This document shows positions 1 to 5,070 of a stretch of 6,070 nt of DNA, one piece after another (position 1 is the stretch's first letter; the number at the start of each line of letters is the position of its first letter). The stretch covers positions 1 through 6,070 of the forward strand of contig JAPKDN010000205.1 in assembly GCA_028822575.1 (NCBI GenBank), in the 5' to 3' direction. The position numbers were made by a program, and so were the translations under genes. Under the pieces are notes generated by a model. It was not told the DNA's origin. It did not search any database and saw only the letters and a program-made list of their open reading frames with translations. This DNA comes from Alphaproteobacteria bacterium. GTDB lineage: Bacteria; Pseudomonadota; Alphaproteobacteria; Thalassobaculales; Thalassobaculaceae.

Positions 1-131
1 GCGGTGGCGTAAATGCCAAGCTCGCGTTTGAATGCCGTGGTGTTGACGTTGGCGATATTATTCGCCACGAGGGCCATTTCACGACGCAGCGCGGTTTGTC
101 GCGATAGACCTATATAGATCGAATTTTCCAT
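1..131 (-). CDS. flgF: Flagellar basal-body rod protein FlgF (N-terminal 43 codons, runs off left edge)
   Basis: Read on the minus strand from ATG at 131-129, the frame is open to the edge. It begins MENSIYIGLSRQTALRRE and continues with ANNIANVNTTAFKRE at about residues 24-38. This is the Flg_bb_rod N-terminal signature (NNIAN-x-NT) shared by FlgB/C/F/G/E, and the MENSIYI-LSRQ opening is characteristic of alphaproteobacterial FlgF. FlgF is a proximal rod subunit, exported by the flagellar type III apparatus and assembled in the periplasm between MS ring and FlgG. A GGGAAG ribosome site lies about 7 bases before the start. The gene is transcribed away from fliL, and a sigma-54-like element lies 60-75 bases upstream. 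Only the N-terminus is present, so integrity of the gene cannot be judged. FlgG is the main alternative, but its usual N-terminus differs. Confidence 0.92.
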   Translation of the reverse strand, partial: MENSIYIGLSRQTALRREMALVANNIANVNTTAFKRELGIYAT

Positions 132-189
132 CTCTCGGCTTCCCATGCCTGTTTGTGTCGCCTTGACGGCTTGACTACGTTGGTTAATA

Positions 190-205
190 CGCACATCGCA
201 TGCCA
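190..205 (-). promoter_or_regulatory. Sigma-54-type -24/-12 promoter candidate for flgF
   Basis: On the minus strand the sequence TGGCATGCGATGTGCG matches the RpoN consensus TGGCAC-R-N4-TTGC-W. The essential GG and GC dinucleotides are exactly 10 bases apart, the TGGCA block is intact and the -12 block is TGC. Mismatches are C to T in the -24 block, T to G in the -12 block, and the final W. The expected transcript start, about 12 bases downstream, would leave a leader of roughly 50 bases before flgF. Rod genes are commonly RpoN/FlbD targets in polarly flagellated alphaproteobacteria. An activator site was not identified. Confidence 0.55.
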
Positions 206-219
206 TGAAAAGAGTGTTC

Positions 220-234
220 TTAAACAACGTTTTA
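220..234. promoter_or_regulatory. CtrA-like box (TTAA-N7-TTTA)
   Basis: TTAA at 220-223 and TTTA at 231-234 are separated by exactly 7 bases, one mismatch from the CtrA recognition motif TTAA-N7-TTAA. CtrA controls early flagellar genes in Caulobacter and motility in several Rhodospirillales. A site between flgF and fliL would be well placed for control of either. It overlaps the AGGAG sequence of the doubtful ORF at 245. With equal base frequencies a hit this good would be expected about 0.16 times in a region this size (hand estimate), so chance is not excluded. Confidence 0.35.
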
Positions 235-244
235 GGAGATAGTA

Positions 245-472
245 GTGCGCGCTTCCATGATTAAGCTCACTCGGAAATCGCTGATATGGGCAGTTTCTGC
301 CGGTCAATTTTGCCGCGATATTGGTGCTGATCACGGTCGATGCAACTCAATATGCAGCGGTGAGCCTAATCTGATATACTCCATGTCGCGGGACTCTTTC
401 GAAAATGGCGCAAATCCTGTAGAATTAAATGGAAGGTATAGGGTTTGCAGTCTCAGTTCCCTAGACCCGTGA
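245..472 (+). CDS. Possible small hypothetical protein (75 codons, GTG start)
   Basis: The frame opens with GTG at 245, six bases after a good AGGAG (234-238), and ends with TGA at 470-472. The product would be 75 aa, with three Cys and no recognised domain, signal peptide or membrane helix. The first residues are basic (R2, K7, R10, K11). In favour are the ribosome site and the position in a long gap. Against it are the lack of any family I recognise, low-complexity-free but unremarkable composition, and overlap with the probable fliL promoter element at 434-449 and the CtrA-like box. It is most likely a chance ORF in the control region, kept here as a low-confidence candidate. Confidence 0.2.
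   Translation: MRASMIKLTRKSLIWAVSAGQFCRDIGADHGRCNSICSGEPNLIYSMSRDSFENGANPVELNGRYRVCSLSSLDP
434..449 (+). promoter_or_regulatory. Weak sigma-54-type -24/-12 candidate upstream of fliL
   Basis: AAGGTATAGGGTTTGCA (433-449) carries GG at 435-436 and GC at 447-448, exactly 10 bases apart, with a perfect TTGCA -12 block. The -24 block is poorer (AGGTAT against TGGCAC). Transcription would start near 460, leaving a leader of about 85 bases that includes the 495-511 hairpin. It is the best plus-strand match I found in 132-544. If fliL is instead an early, CtrA/sigma-70-type gene as in Caulobacter, this match would be fortuitous. Confidence 0.35.
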
Positions 473-490
473 ATAATGGTCTGCAGGGCC

Positions 491-516
491 GGGGTGGTGG
501 ATGGTCCACCAATCCC
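491..516 (+). repeat. Hairpin / inverted repeat in the fliL leader
   Basis: TGGTGGA (495-501) and TCCACCA (505-511) form a perfect 7-bp stem around a TGG loop. GGG (491-493) can pair with CCC (514-516) to extend it past a small internal loop. No T-run follows, so it does not look like an intrinsic terminator. It ends 18 bases before the fliL ribosome site (GGAAGG at 534-539). It could be a leader RNA structure or an operator for a dimeric regulator. Confidence 0.5.
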
Positions 517-544
517 AATCATGATCTAATGTTGGAAGGCTCTA

Positions 545-1075
545 ATGGCCGAGGAAGGCGATAATCTAGGCGACGGCATGGATGAGGGCCAGGGCGGTGG
601 ATCTAGTCGCCTTGGTGGCAAGAAGATCGTCCTCTTCATCGTGTTGCCCCTGCTATTGTTGATCGGCGCTGGTGTCGGTGTCACGGTCATGTTGGGTGTA
701 TTAAGCGAGCCGCCGCCGGTCGAGACGAAAGCTGGAGCCCCGCAACCCGTCGAACCGGAACAGCCGGTTCAGGCGATATTCTTCGAGGTTCCGGATCTGA
801 TCGTTAACTTGAATACTGATATTCGGAAATCCACATTCCTTAAGATCAAGATTTCGCTGGAGATCGCCGACCCGGCGGACACCGACAGGATTAACCAAAT
901 GTTGCCCAGAATCGTTGATAATTTTCAGGTCTATCTGCGGGAATTGCGGATACAGGATTTGCAAGGGTCGGCGGGCATGTACCGATTGCGAGAGGAACTG
1001 CTACGGCGTGTGAACATTGCGGTTCGCCCAGCCCGGGTTAAGGACGTTTTGTTCAAGGAAATGCTCGTACAGTAG
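545..1075 (+). CDS. fliL: Flagellar basal body-associated protein FliL
   Basis: This 176-aa protein has the FliL layout. There is a short Gly- and acid-rich cytoplasmic N-terminus (1-22), a basic RLGGKK edge, one membrane helix (about 28-51), a Pro/Glu linker, then a periplasmic FliL domain (about 75-176). The domain shows the typical DLIVNLNTD strand, the KIKISLEIAD segment and a C-terminal region ending VKDVLFKEMLVQ, which matches the conserved V-x-V-F-x-x-x-V/L-Q end of the family. FliL sits in the inner membrane around the stator, supports MotA/MotB function and is needed for motility in several species, with varying severity. The ATG is preceded by GGAAGG with 5-base spacing. It leads the plus-strand operon, with fliM starting 11 bases after the stop, the usual fliL-fliM pairing. 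Nothing appears truncated. Confidence 0.95.
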   Translation: MAEEGDNLGDGMDEGQGGGSSRLGGKKIVLFIVLPLLLLIGAGVGVTVMLGVLSEPPPVETKAGAPQPVEPEQPVQAIFFEVPDLIVNLNTDIRKSTFLKIKISLEIADPADTDRINQMLPRIVDNFQVYLRELRIQDLQGSAGMYRLREELLRRVNIAVRPARVKDVLFKEMLVQ

Positions 1076-1086
1076 GGTGAGGGACG

Positions 1087-2133
1087 ATGGCTACCGACGA
1101 AGATGCGCTCGCGGCTGAATGGGAGTCGGTGAATGACGGCGGCGACGACGACGACGACGACGACGATGATGTCGGCAATGCCCGCGTTCTAAATCAGGAT
1201 GAAATAGATAGTCTGCTTGGTGTCGATGAGTCGACTGGCGGTGATGCCAAAACCACCGGGATACAAGCAATTGTTAACTCGGCTTTGGTTTCGTATGAGC
1301 GGTTGCCGATGCTCGAGGTGGTTTTCGACCGTCTTGTTCGAATGATGTCCACTAGTTTGCGGAACTTTACCTCGGATAATGTCGAGGTATCGCTGGACAA
1401 CATCACCTCGATCCGCTTTGGAGACTATCTAAATTCCATCCCCTTACCGGCGATGATGAGCGTCTTCAAGGCCGAGGAATGGGATAATTATGGGCTGGCC
1501 GTCGTCGACTCCGCGCTCATTTATTCCATCGTTGATGTGTTGCTTGGTGGCCGGCGAGGTACGGCGGCGATGCGTATTGAAGGCCGTCCATACACGACCA
1601 TCGAACGCAATTTGGTCGAGCGCCTGGTCAATGTCGTGCTGAGCGATTTGTCCGCCGCCTTCGATCCACTAAGCCCTGTGACTTTCCGGTTTGATCGACT
1701 GGAAACTAACCCTAGATTCGCGACGATCGCCCGGCCGGCAAACGCGGCGGTATTGGCTCGGTTGCGGATCGACATGGAGGATCGTGGTGGACACCTTGAG
1801 GTGATGCTGCCCTACGCGACGCTGGAGCCGGTCCGCGAACTGCTGTTGCAGATGTTCATGGGCGAAAAATTTGGTCGTGATTCGATTTGGGAAACCCATT
1901 TGGCGAACGAGCTATGGAATACCGAGATCGAACTGGATGCGGTATTGGACCAGGTCGTGCTCCCGTTGAACGACGTAATAAAATGGAAACCTGGAACGCA
2001 GATCATGTTGAACGCGCTTCCTAATTCCAACATCGACATGCGATGTGGTGAGGTGCCGCTATTCGTTGGCAATATGGGCCAGAAGGGTGGCAACATGGCG
2101 GTGAAGATCGTCAAGAAGTTGCGAAAAATGTGA
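1087..2133 (+). CDS. fliM: Flagellar motor switch protein FliM
   Basis: This 348-aa protein is a C-ring subunit that binds phosphorylated CheY and passes the switching signal to FliG. The N-terminal CheY-P-binding peptide is visible as LNQDEIDSLLG at residues 35-45. It sits unusually far in because a 34-residue acidic extension with nine consecutive Asp (20-28) precedes it. The CheC-like middle domain spans about 60-245 and includes the glycine motif LLGGRRG at 152-158. The C-terminal FliN-like SpoA domain (about 268-345) follows, with the conserved LPLNDVIKWKPG and FVGNMGQKGGNMAVKI segments. Length is normal for the family. A GAGGG ribosome site at 1079-1083 lies just before the ATG, and fliL ends 11 bases upstream. 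FliN is not in the window. Confidence 0.96.
   Translation: MATDEDALAAEWESVNDGGDDDDDDDDDVGNARVLNQDEIDSLLGVDESTGGDAKTTGIQAIVNSALVSYERLPMLEVVFDRLVRMMSTSLRNFTSDNVEVSLDNITSIRFGDYLNSIPLPAMMSVFKAEEWDNYGLAVVDSALIYSIVDVLLGGRRGTAAMRIEGRPYTTIERNLVERLVNVVLSDLSAAFDPLSPVTFRFDRLETNPRFATIARPANAAVLARLRIDMEDRGGHLEVMLPYATLEPVRELLLQMFMGEKFGRDSIWETHLANELWNTEIELDAVLDQVVLPLNDVIKWKPGTQIMLNALPNSNIDMRCGEVPLFVGNMGQKGGNMAVKIVKKLRKM
1144..1170 (+). repeat. In-frame GAC/GAT trinucleotide repeat (9 Asp) in fliM
   Basis: Seven GAC units (1144-1164) followed by two GAT units (1165-1170) encode Asp 20-28 of FliM, directly before the CheY-P-binding peptide. A tract of seven identical triplets can change length by slippage without breaking the frame. 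Acidic linkers before this peptide occur in other alphaproteobacterial FliM proteins as far as I recall, so the acidity is not unique. The pure codon run is the notable part. Confidence 0.9.
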
Positions 2134-2154
2134 TCCAGGCGATGGGATAAGCCG

Positions 2155-2667
2155 ATGCTTTGGGCTTTGATACTCGATGGTCTGTTGGTGGTGCTTTTGC
2201 TGCTGATGATCGGTTATGCGTTCGTTTTGAACCGTCGTCTGTCGACACTGCGCGCCGATCGGACAGGCCTTGAGGTCTTTATCAATCGCTTCAATGACGC
2301 GACTGATAAGGCCAACGCCAGTTTGAAAGGTTTACGAGCCGCGGCGGAGAGTAATGTGGCTTTGATCAAGGATGCCGCCGACAAGGCGCAAGCCCTGCGA
2401 GATGAGTTGGCATTTCTCGTGGAACGGGCCGACGGCTCGGCGGAGCGTCTCGCCAAGGCCAGCGCGAGGCCCGATACGCCAGCATCGGCGGAGCAAAAAG
2501 CTCCAAGGCCCAGCCATAGTGGTGGGGCGGCAAGAGCGGCACGGCCGGTTTCTCGACAGTCCGACCGAGGCCGGTCCATGTTGGATACCCCAAATGACGG
2601 CCCAGCCGATGACGCGTCCTCGGAAGCGGAACGGGAATTGTTGAACGCGCTGAGGAGGGCGCGATAG
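2155..2667 (+). CDS. Bitopic DUF6468 flagellar protein, PflI-like
   Basis: The 170-aa product starts with a single membrane helix (about residues 3-25, rich in Leu/Val) followed by NRRLSTLR, giving a probable N-out/C-in topology. Residues 30-105 form an Ala/Glu/Lys-rich helical region that probably coils (FINRFNDATDKANASLKGL onward). The C-terminus (about 105-170) is Pro/Ser/Arg-rich and probably disordered, ending in an ELLNALRRAR helix. This fits the DUF6468 family found next to fliM in Rhodospirillales. By position and architecture it resembles Caulobacter PflI, which is needed for polar placement of the flagellum and lies after fliM there; that link is from memory, not alignment. It starts 21 bases after fliM with no strong ribosome site, and its TAG directly abuts the ATG of the next gene. 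If the PflI link holds, the host is probably polarly flagellated. Confidence 0.7.
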   Translation: MLWALILDGLLVVLLLLMIGYAFVLNRRLSTLRADRTGLEVFINRFNDATDKANASLKGLRAAAESNVALIKDAADKAQALRDELAFLVERADGSAERLAKASARPDTPASAEQKAPRPSHSGGAARAARPVSRQSDRGRSMLDTPNDGPADDASSEAERELLNALRRAR

Positions 2668-3534
2668 ATGGCCTACGATCGCGGTGGTAAGCTGGTGCAA
2701 CCATCCGGCGAGGATGAGCCTGACCTTGGGCTCGTTGGGCGCACAACGGTGAAAACGTCTGTGGCGATGGTGGGCGTGCCAGCTCGGACGGTAGCCTCGA
2801 AACTGGCCCAGAAGTTTCCCTTGACGGCACGCCTGCGCGTCTTGCCGATCATGATATTTTTGGCGGTGCTGTTGCTTTCGATAAAAGTAACGGCACTCTG
2901 GGACACACTGCATGGTTCCAACAGCGTGATCTCTCTAGCGACCTATGCTGAGGCTAAACAGGCGCCAACGGTCGGCGCCGGCAGCGCGCCTTTGAAGACA
3001 ACGCAGGCGAAAAAGACGACAGCACCGGGCGGTATGCCGATTCAGGTCGCGCAGGCAACGAGTCAGAGCAAAACCAGCTCAGGCGAGCAAGACGATGAAA
3101 AACCCCTTGATCCCGTGCTTTTCACCCGTTCAGAAATTGAACTGTTGCAAGAACTATCCAAGCGCCGCAAGGAGTTGGACGCGCGTGAGCGAACCGTCAT
3201 CCAGCGCGAAGGGTTGTTGAATGCTGCAGAGACCCGCATAGAAAGGAAGATAACAGAATTGATGGCTGTGAAGGATGAGATTGAGGCCCTCATAAAGAAA
3301 TACGAAAAGCAGGAAGAAAAACAGCTTAACGAACTGGTGGCGATCTATGAGAAAATGAAACCGAAGGATGCATCGCGAATTTTCAATGAGCTGGATATTG
3401 AAATTCTGTTGCAGATCTTCGACAAGATGAAGGCATCTAAATCTGCGCTAATTCTGGCTAATATGAGCGCGGAACGCGCGAAAGAGATTACGTCTAGGAT
3501 CGCAGAGCGGCGCGAAATGCCAAAAATCAATTAA
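2668..3534 (+). CDS. MotE-family flagellar protein with MgtE N-terminal-like domain
   Basis: The 288-aa product has a basic cytoplasmic N-terminus of about 56 residues, one membrane helix (about 57-77, VLPIMIFLAVLLLSIKV), and a Ala/Thr/Gln-rich linker (about 90-145). A long charged coiled coil (about 150-228) and a C-terminal MgtE_N-like module (about 231-282) follow, the latter with KPKDASRIFNELDIEILLQI and MKASKSALILANM. This coil plus MgtE_N layout is the MotE/COG3334 family. In Sinorhizobium MotE acts as a periplasmic chaperone for MotC; whether that role applies here is inferred. The ATG follows the previous stop with no gap, and GAGGAGGG at 2652-2659 inside the upstream gene gives an ideal ribosome site. 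The long pre-membrane extension is unusual for the family, but no equally good internal start is seen. The next confident gene begins 115 bases later. Confidence 0.85.
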   Translation: MAYDRGGKLVQPSGEDEPDLGLVGRTTVKTSVAMVGVPARTVASKLAQKFPLTARLRVLPIMIFLAVLLLSIKVTALWDTLHGSNSVISLATYAEAKQAPTVGAGSAPLKTTQAKKTTAPGGMPIQVAQATSQSKTSSGEQDDEKPLDPVLFTRSEIELLQELSKRRKELDARERTVIQREGLLNAAETRIERKITELMAVKDEIEALIKKYEKQEEKQLNELVAIYEKMKPKDASRIFNELDIEILLQIFDKMKASKSALILANMSAERAKEITSRIAERREMPKIN

Positions 3535-3554
3535 TACACCTAGTGAAAGAGCCG

Positions 3555-3653
3555 ATGGCTATGTCGAAATACGGTGGAAGATTCTGGTTTGCCGGGCCCA
3601 TCGCCCGAAGAGGTATTGATAAGTATAGGACGATGGTGAAACACGGTATATGA
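3555..3653 (+). CDS. Possible 32-aa small ORF translationally coupled to the first motB-like gene
   Basis: An ATG at 3555 opens a 32-codon frame that fills most of the only sizeable gap inside the operon. It ends in TGA at 3651-3653, overlapping the next gene's ATG as ATGA. GAAAGAG (3545-3551) is a plausible ribosome site three bases before the start. The peptide is basic and aromatic (five Arg, three Lys, Trp, Phe, Tyr, His) with the segment YGGRFWFAGPIARRG and no recognised domain. In favour are the exact fit to the gap, the overlapping stop/start, and the weak ribosome site of the following gene, which could need coupling. Against it are size and lack of known relatives. It could be a leader peptide or a chance frame. 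A 5-bp hairpin (CGGGC 3593-3597 with GCCCG 3603-3607) lies within it. Confidence 0.4.
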   Translation: MAMSKYGGRFWFAGPIARRGIDKYRTMVKHGI

Positions 3654-4309
3654 CGGTGGCGCGAGAACTGAAACAGTACGATCAACGGCTTGGGAGCCTT
3701 CCGCTGTTTTTGAGCTTGTTTCTGCTATTGCTCGCATTCTTTATTTTCCTGAATTCGATATCGTCCTTTGAAGCCAGGAAAAGCGATCAGGTGATCGCGA
3801 GCATTCGAGCTAGTTTTCCAGGCTTTGGCGAGGATGGTGGTGGGCCAGGCCTTCTCGAAGGAGACAGGATCGGGGGCATCGAACAATCGGTTGCGACTAG
3901 ATTGAATGAAGCATTTTCCTTTTCTTTTCCAAAACTTACCTTGAATGTTGTTGACGAGCTGGAACGCATTTATGTTGATGTTCCCCTGGAACGCCTATTT
4001 GTTCCAGGGGCGTCCCAGGCTCGGATAACACTCCAGGTGTTGAGTCGTCGATTGGCAATGGTATTGGCGGATCCAGCGCTGACCTCCAGCCTGGAAGTCC
4101 GCATTGTCTTTGGCCACGACGGCGGTGGACGTCTTGCCAAGGACCGATTGACCCTTGAGCGGGCATCCATTGTCATCGACGGGATGATCAAGGCTGGGAG
4201 CCCTCGGCGTAATACCTCCGTGGGGCTAGAGCCGGGACATTTGGGGTTCCTGCGCTTCGGCTTTCGGGTAATGAACGGAGCTGATGGCTCAAGGACCGGG
4301 GAGGAATGA
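3650..4309 (+). CDS. MotB-like protein lacking the transmembrane aspartate (first of tandem pair)
   Basis: The 219-aa product has a 17-residue N-terminus, one membrane helix (about 18-37), a linker, and a C-terminal domain (about 105-210). The helix FLSLFLLLLAFFIFLNSIS aligns without gaps to that of the downstream MotB (FVDLISLLLAFFVMIYAMS), but the proton-binding Asp position is Ser22. The C-terminal region follows the OmpA-like pattern: VDVPLERLFVPGAS, then VRIVFGHDGG (151-159) and LTLERA (167-172). The Arg of the peptidoglycan-binding pair is retained (R171), while the usual GHTD is GHDG. It is therefore a divergent stator-B relative, probably inner-membrane with a periplasmic domain, and not expected to carry ions alone. 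ATG 3650 is the first possible start after an in-frame stop upstream. Its ribosome site is weak, and it overlaps the TGA of the 32-aa ORF. Its TGA is 2 bases before the preferred start of the next gene. Confidence 0.8.
   Translation: MTVARELKQYDQRLGSLPLFLSLFLLLLAFFIFLNSISSFEARKSDQVIASIRASFPGFGEDGGGPGLLEGDRIGGIEQSVATRLNEAFSFSFPKLTLNVVDELERIYVDVPLERLFVPGASQARITLQVLSRRLAMVLADPALTSSLEVRIVFGHDGGGRLAKDRLTLERASIVIDGMIKAGSPRRNTSVGLEPGHLGFLRFGFRVMNGADGSRTGEE
3983..4010 (+). repeat. Perfect 10-bp inverted repeat inside the first motB-like gene
   Basis: CCCCTGGAAC (3983-3992) and GTTCCAGGGG (4001-4010) are exact reverse complements around an 8-base loop (GCCTATTT). They form a strong RNA hairpin in the coding region for VPLERLFVPG. 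No U-tract follows, so it is not a typical terminator. Confidence 0.85.
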
Positions 4310-4311
4310 CC

Positions 4312-5070
4312 ATGACATCCGCGTTCCTTCGGGGCCGAGTTGGGTTCGGCAGCGAACAGGTGGACGTGCCAACCCACGAGCGCGGAGCCAAGGGCGGACC
4401 GGTCTGGTTGGTGACGTTTGTTGACCTGATTTCCTTGCTGCTAGCGTTTTTTGTTATGATCTATGCCATGTCATCGCCAAGTTCTCCGAAGTGGCAAGTA
4501 TTCACGGCGGCGATGAAGCCGGCGGAAATCAAGAAGTCGGTAGACACCACAGCCATGCCGCCGACGCAGGTGGCGGCGGAGGCGAATCGACCAGGGCGTG
4601 CCGTCGATCTGCGGTACCTGCGACGCATCTTGGAGTCGGGGATGTCTCGGGAGACGACACTGGCGCTTGCGGTATTACGTGAAGACAAGGGAAGGCTAAT
4701 ACTGTCGCTTCCCGGAGATTTGTTTTTCGAGGCCGGATCGGCTTCGGTCTTGAATTCGGGTGATGCCGCGTTGTTCGCCCTTGCGGAGACGTTATCTAAT
4801 ATTGACAACAAGATTGACCTCATTGGTCATACCGATCCACGGCCCATGCAAGGCGGTGGGCCATTCGTCAGTAATTGGGGGCTTTCACTCTCTCGCGCGG
4901 CGGCCGTGGCGGATAGTTTGGCTCATGCTGGTTATCGCAAACCCATGACGATCAGGGGGCTTGGCGACGCCCAGTTCGACGATGTCAACTCAAATCTTCC
5001 GCTTGCACAGCGATATCGTCGAGCCCGGCGCGTTGACTTAATCATTCATCGCGAACGAGACAGCCGATGA
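4312..5070 (+). CDS. MotB-like flagellar stator protein (canonical Asp, OmpA-like domain)
   Basis: With the start at 4312 the product is 252 aa. It has a 30-residue cytoplasmic N-terminus, a membrane helix (about 31-54) of the form WLVTFVDLISLLLAFFVMIY, a linker, then an OmpA/MotB peptidoglycan-binding domain (about 130-245). Asp38 in the helix matches the essential proton-carrying Asp of MotB (D32 in E. coli). The periplasmic domain shows LFFEAGSASVL, GHTDPRP (172-178) with Asp175, LSLSRA (191-196) with Arg195, and RRARRVDLII near the end, so both wall-binding residues are present. It would anchor the stator to the cell wall and conduct ions with MotA, which is not in the window. GGGGAGG (4298-4304) is 7 bases from ATG 4312 but only 1 base from ATG 4306, so 4312 is preferred; 4306 would add two residues and give an ATGA overlap. 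Its own stop overlaps the next start as ATGA. Confidence 0.9.
   Translation: MTSAFLRGRVGFGSEQVDVPTHERGAKGGPVWLVTFVDLISLLLAFFVMIYAMSSPSSPKWQVFTAAMKPAEIKKSVDTTAMPPTQVAAEANRPGRAVDLRYLRRILESGMSRETTLALAVLREDKGRLILSLPGDLFFEAGSASVLNSGDAALFALAETLSNIDNKIDLIGHTDPRPMQGGGPFVSNWGLSLSRAAAVADSLAHAGYRKPMTIRGLGDAQFDDVNSNLPLAQRYRRARRVDLIIHRERDSR

Larger units (their letters stand above)
132..544. other. Divergent flgF/fliL intergenic control region
   Basis: About 413 bases separate the starts of flgF (minus) and fliL (plus), and the stretch looks more AT-rich than the flanking genes. It holds a sigma-54-like element facing flgF (190-205), a CtrA-like box (220-234), a GTG-started ORF of doubtful status (245-472), a weaker sigma-54-like element facing fliL (434-449) and a perfect hairpin (495-511). 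From memory, the Caulobacter flgF and fliL operons are also divergent, with CtrA/FlbD/sigma-54 control, which makes this layout sensible. A short direct repeat of CTTGAC lies at 162-167 and 170-175. No terminator or RNA gene was recognised here. Confidence 0.7.

Noticed and set aside
163..190. Sigma-70-like pair TTGACG (163-168) and TAATAC (185-190), plus strand
   Set aside because: The -10 matches only 3 of 6 consensus bases and the spacer is 16; it could only serve the doubtful ORF at 245.
110..334. 74-codon minus-strand frame overlapping the start of flgF
   Set aside because: It overlaps the well-supported FlgF N-terminus in another frame and covers the flgF promoter candidate.
299..368. 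Short hydrophobic frame (VNFAAILVLITVDATQYAAV) as a gene remnant in the intergenic region
   Set aside because: It is only about 28 codons between stops, has no start codon with a ribosome site and no recognisable family.
375..380. TATACT as a sigma-70 -10 element for fliL
   Set aside because: No acceptable -35 element was found at 16-18 bases upstream.
410..426. TGGCGCAAATCCTGTA as a sigma-54 element for fliL
   Set aside because: The required GC of the -12 block is GT here; the 433-449 match is better.
2332..2913. 193-codon open frame on the minus strand, with a second overlapping 154-codon frame at 2366-2830
   Set aside because: Both lie opposite the DUF6468 and MotE-like genes, have no ribosome site or family likeness, and are rich in Arg/Pro/His as expected for antisense shadows of a GC-rich gene.
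3535..3649. Frameshifted N-terminal extension of the first motB-like protein
   Set aside because: The motB-like frame has an in-frame TAG shortly upstream, and its 17 residues before the membrane helix are sufficient, so no frameshift is needed.
3970..4377. 135-codon minus-strand frame across the junction of the two motB-like genes
   Set aside because: It is antisense to two well-supported genes and shows no recognisable domain or start signal.
4461..4823. 120-codon minus-strand frame inside the second motB-like gene
   Set aside because: It is an antisense shadow of the linker and OmpA-like coding region with no supporting signal.
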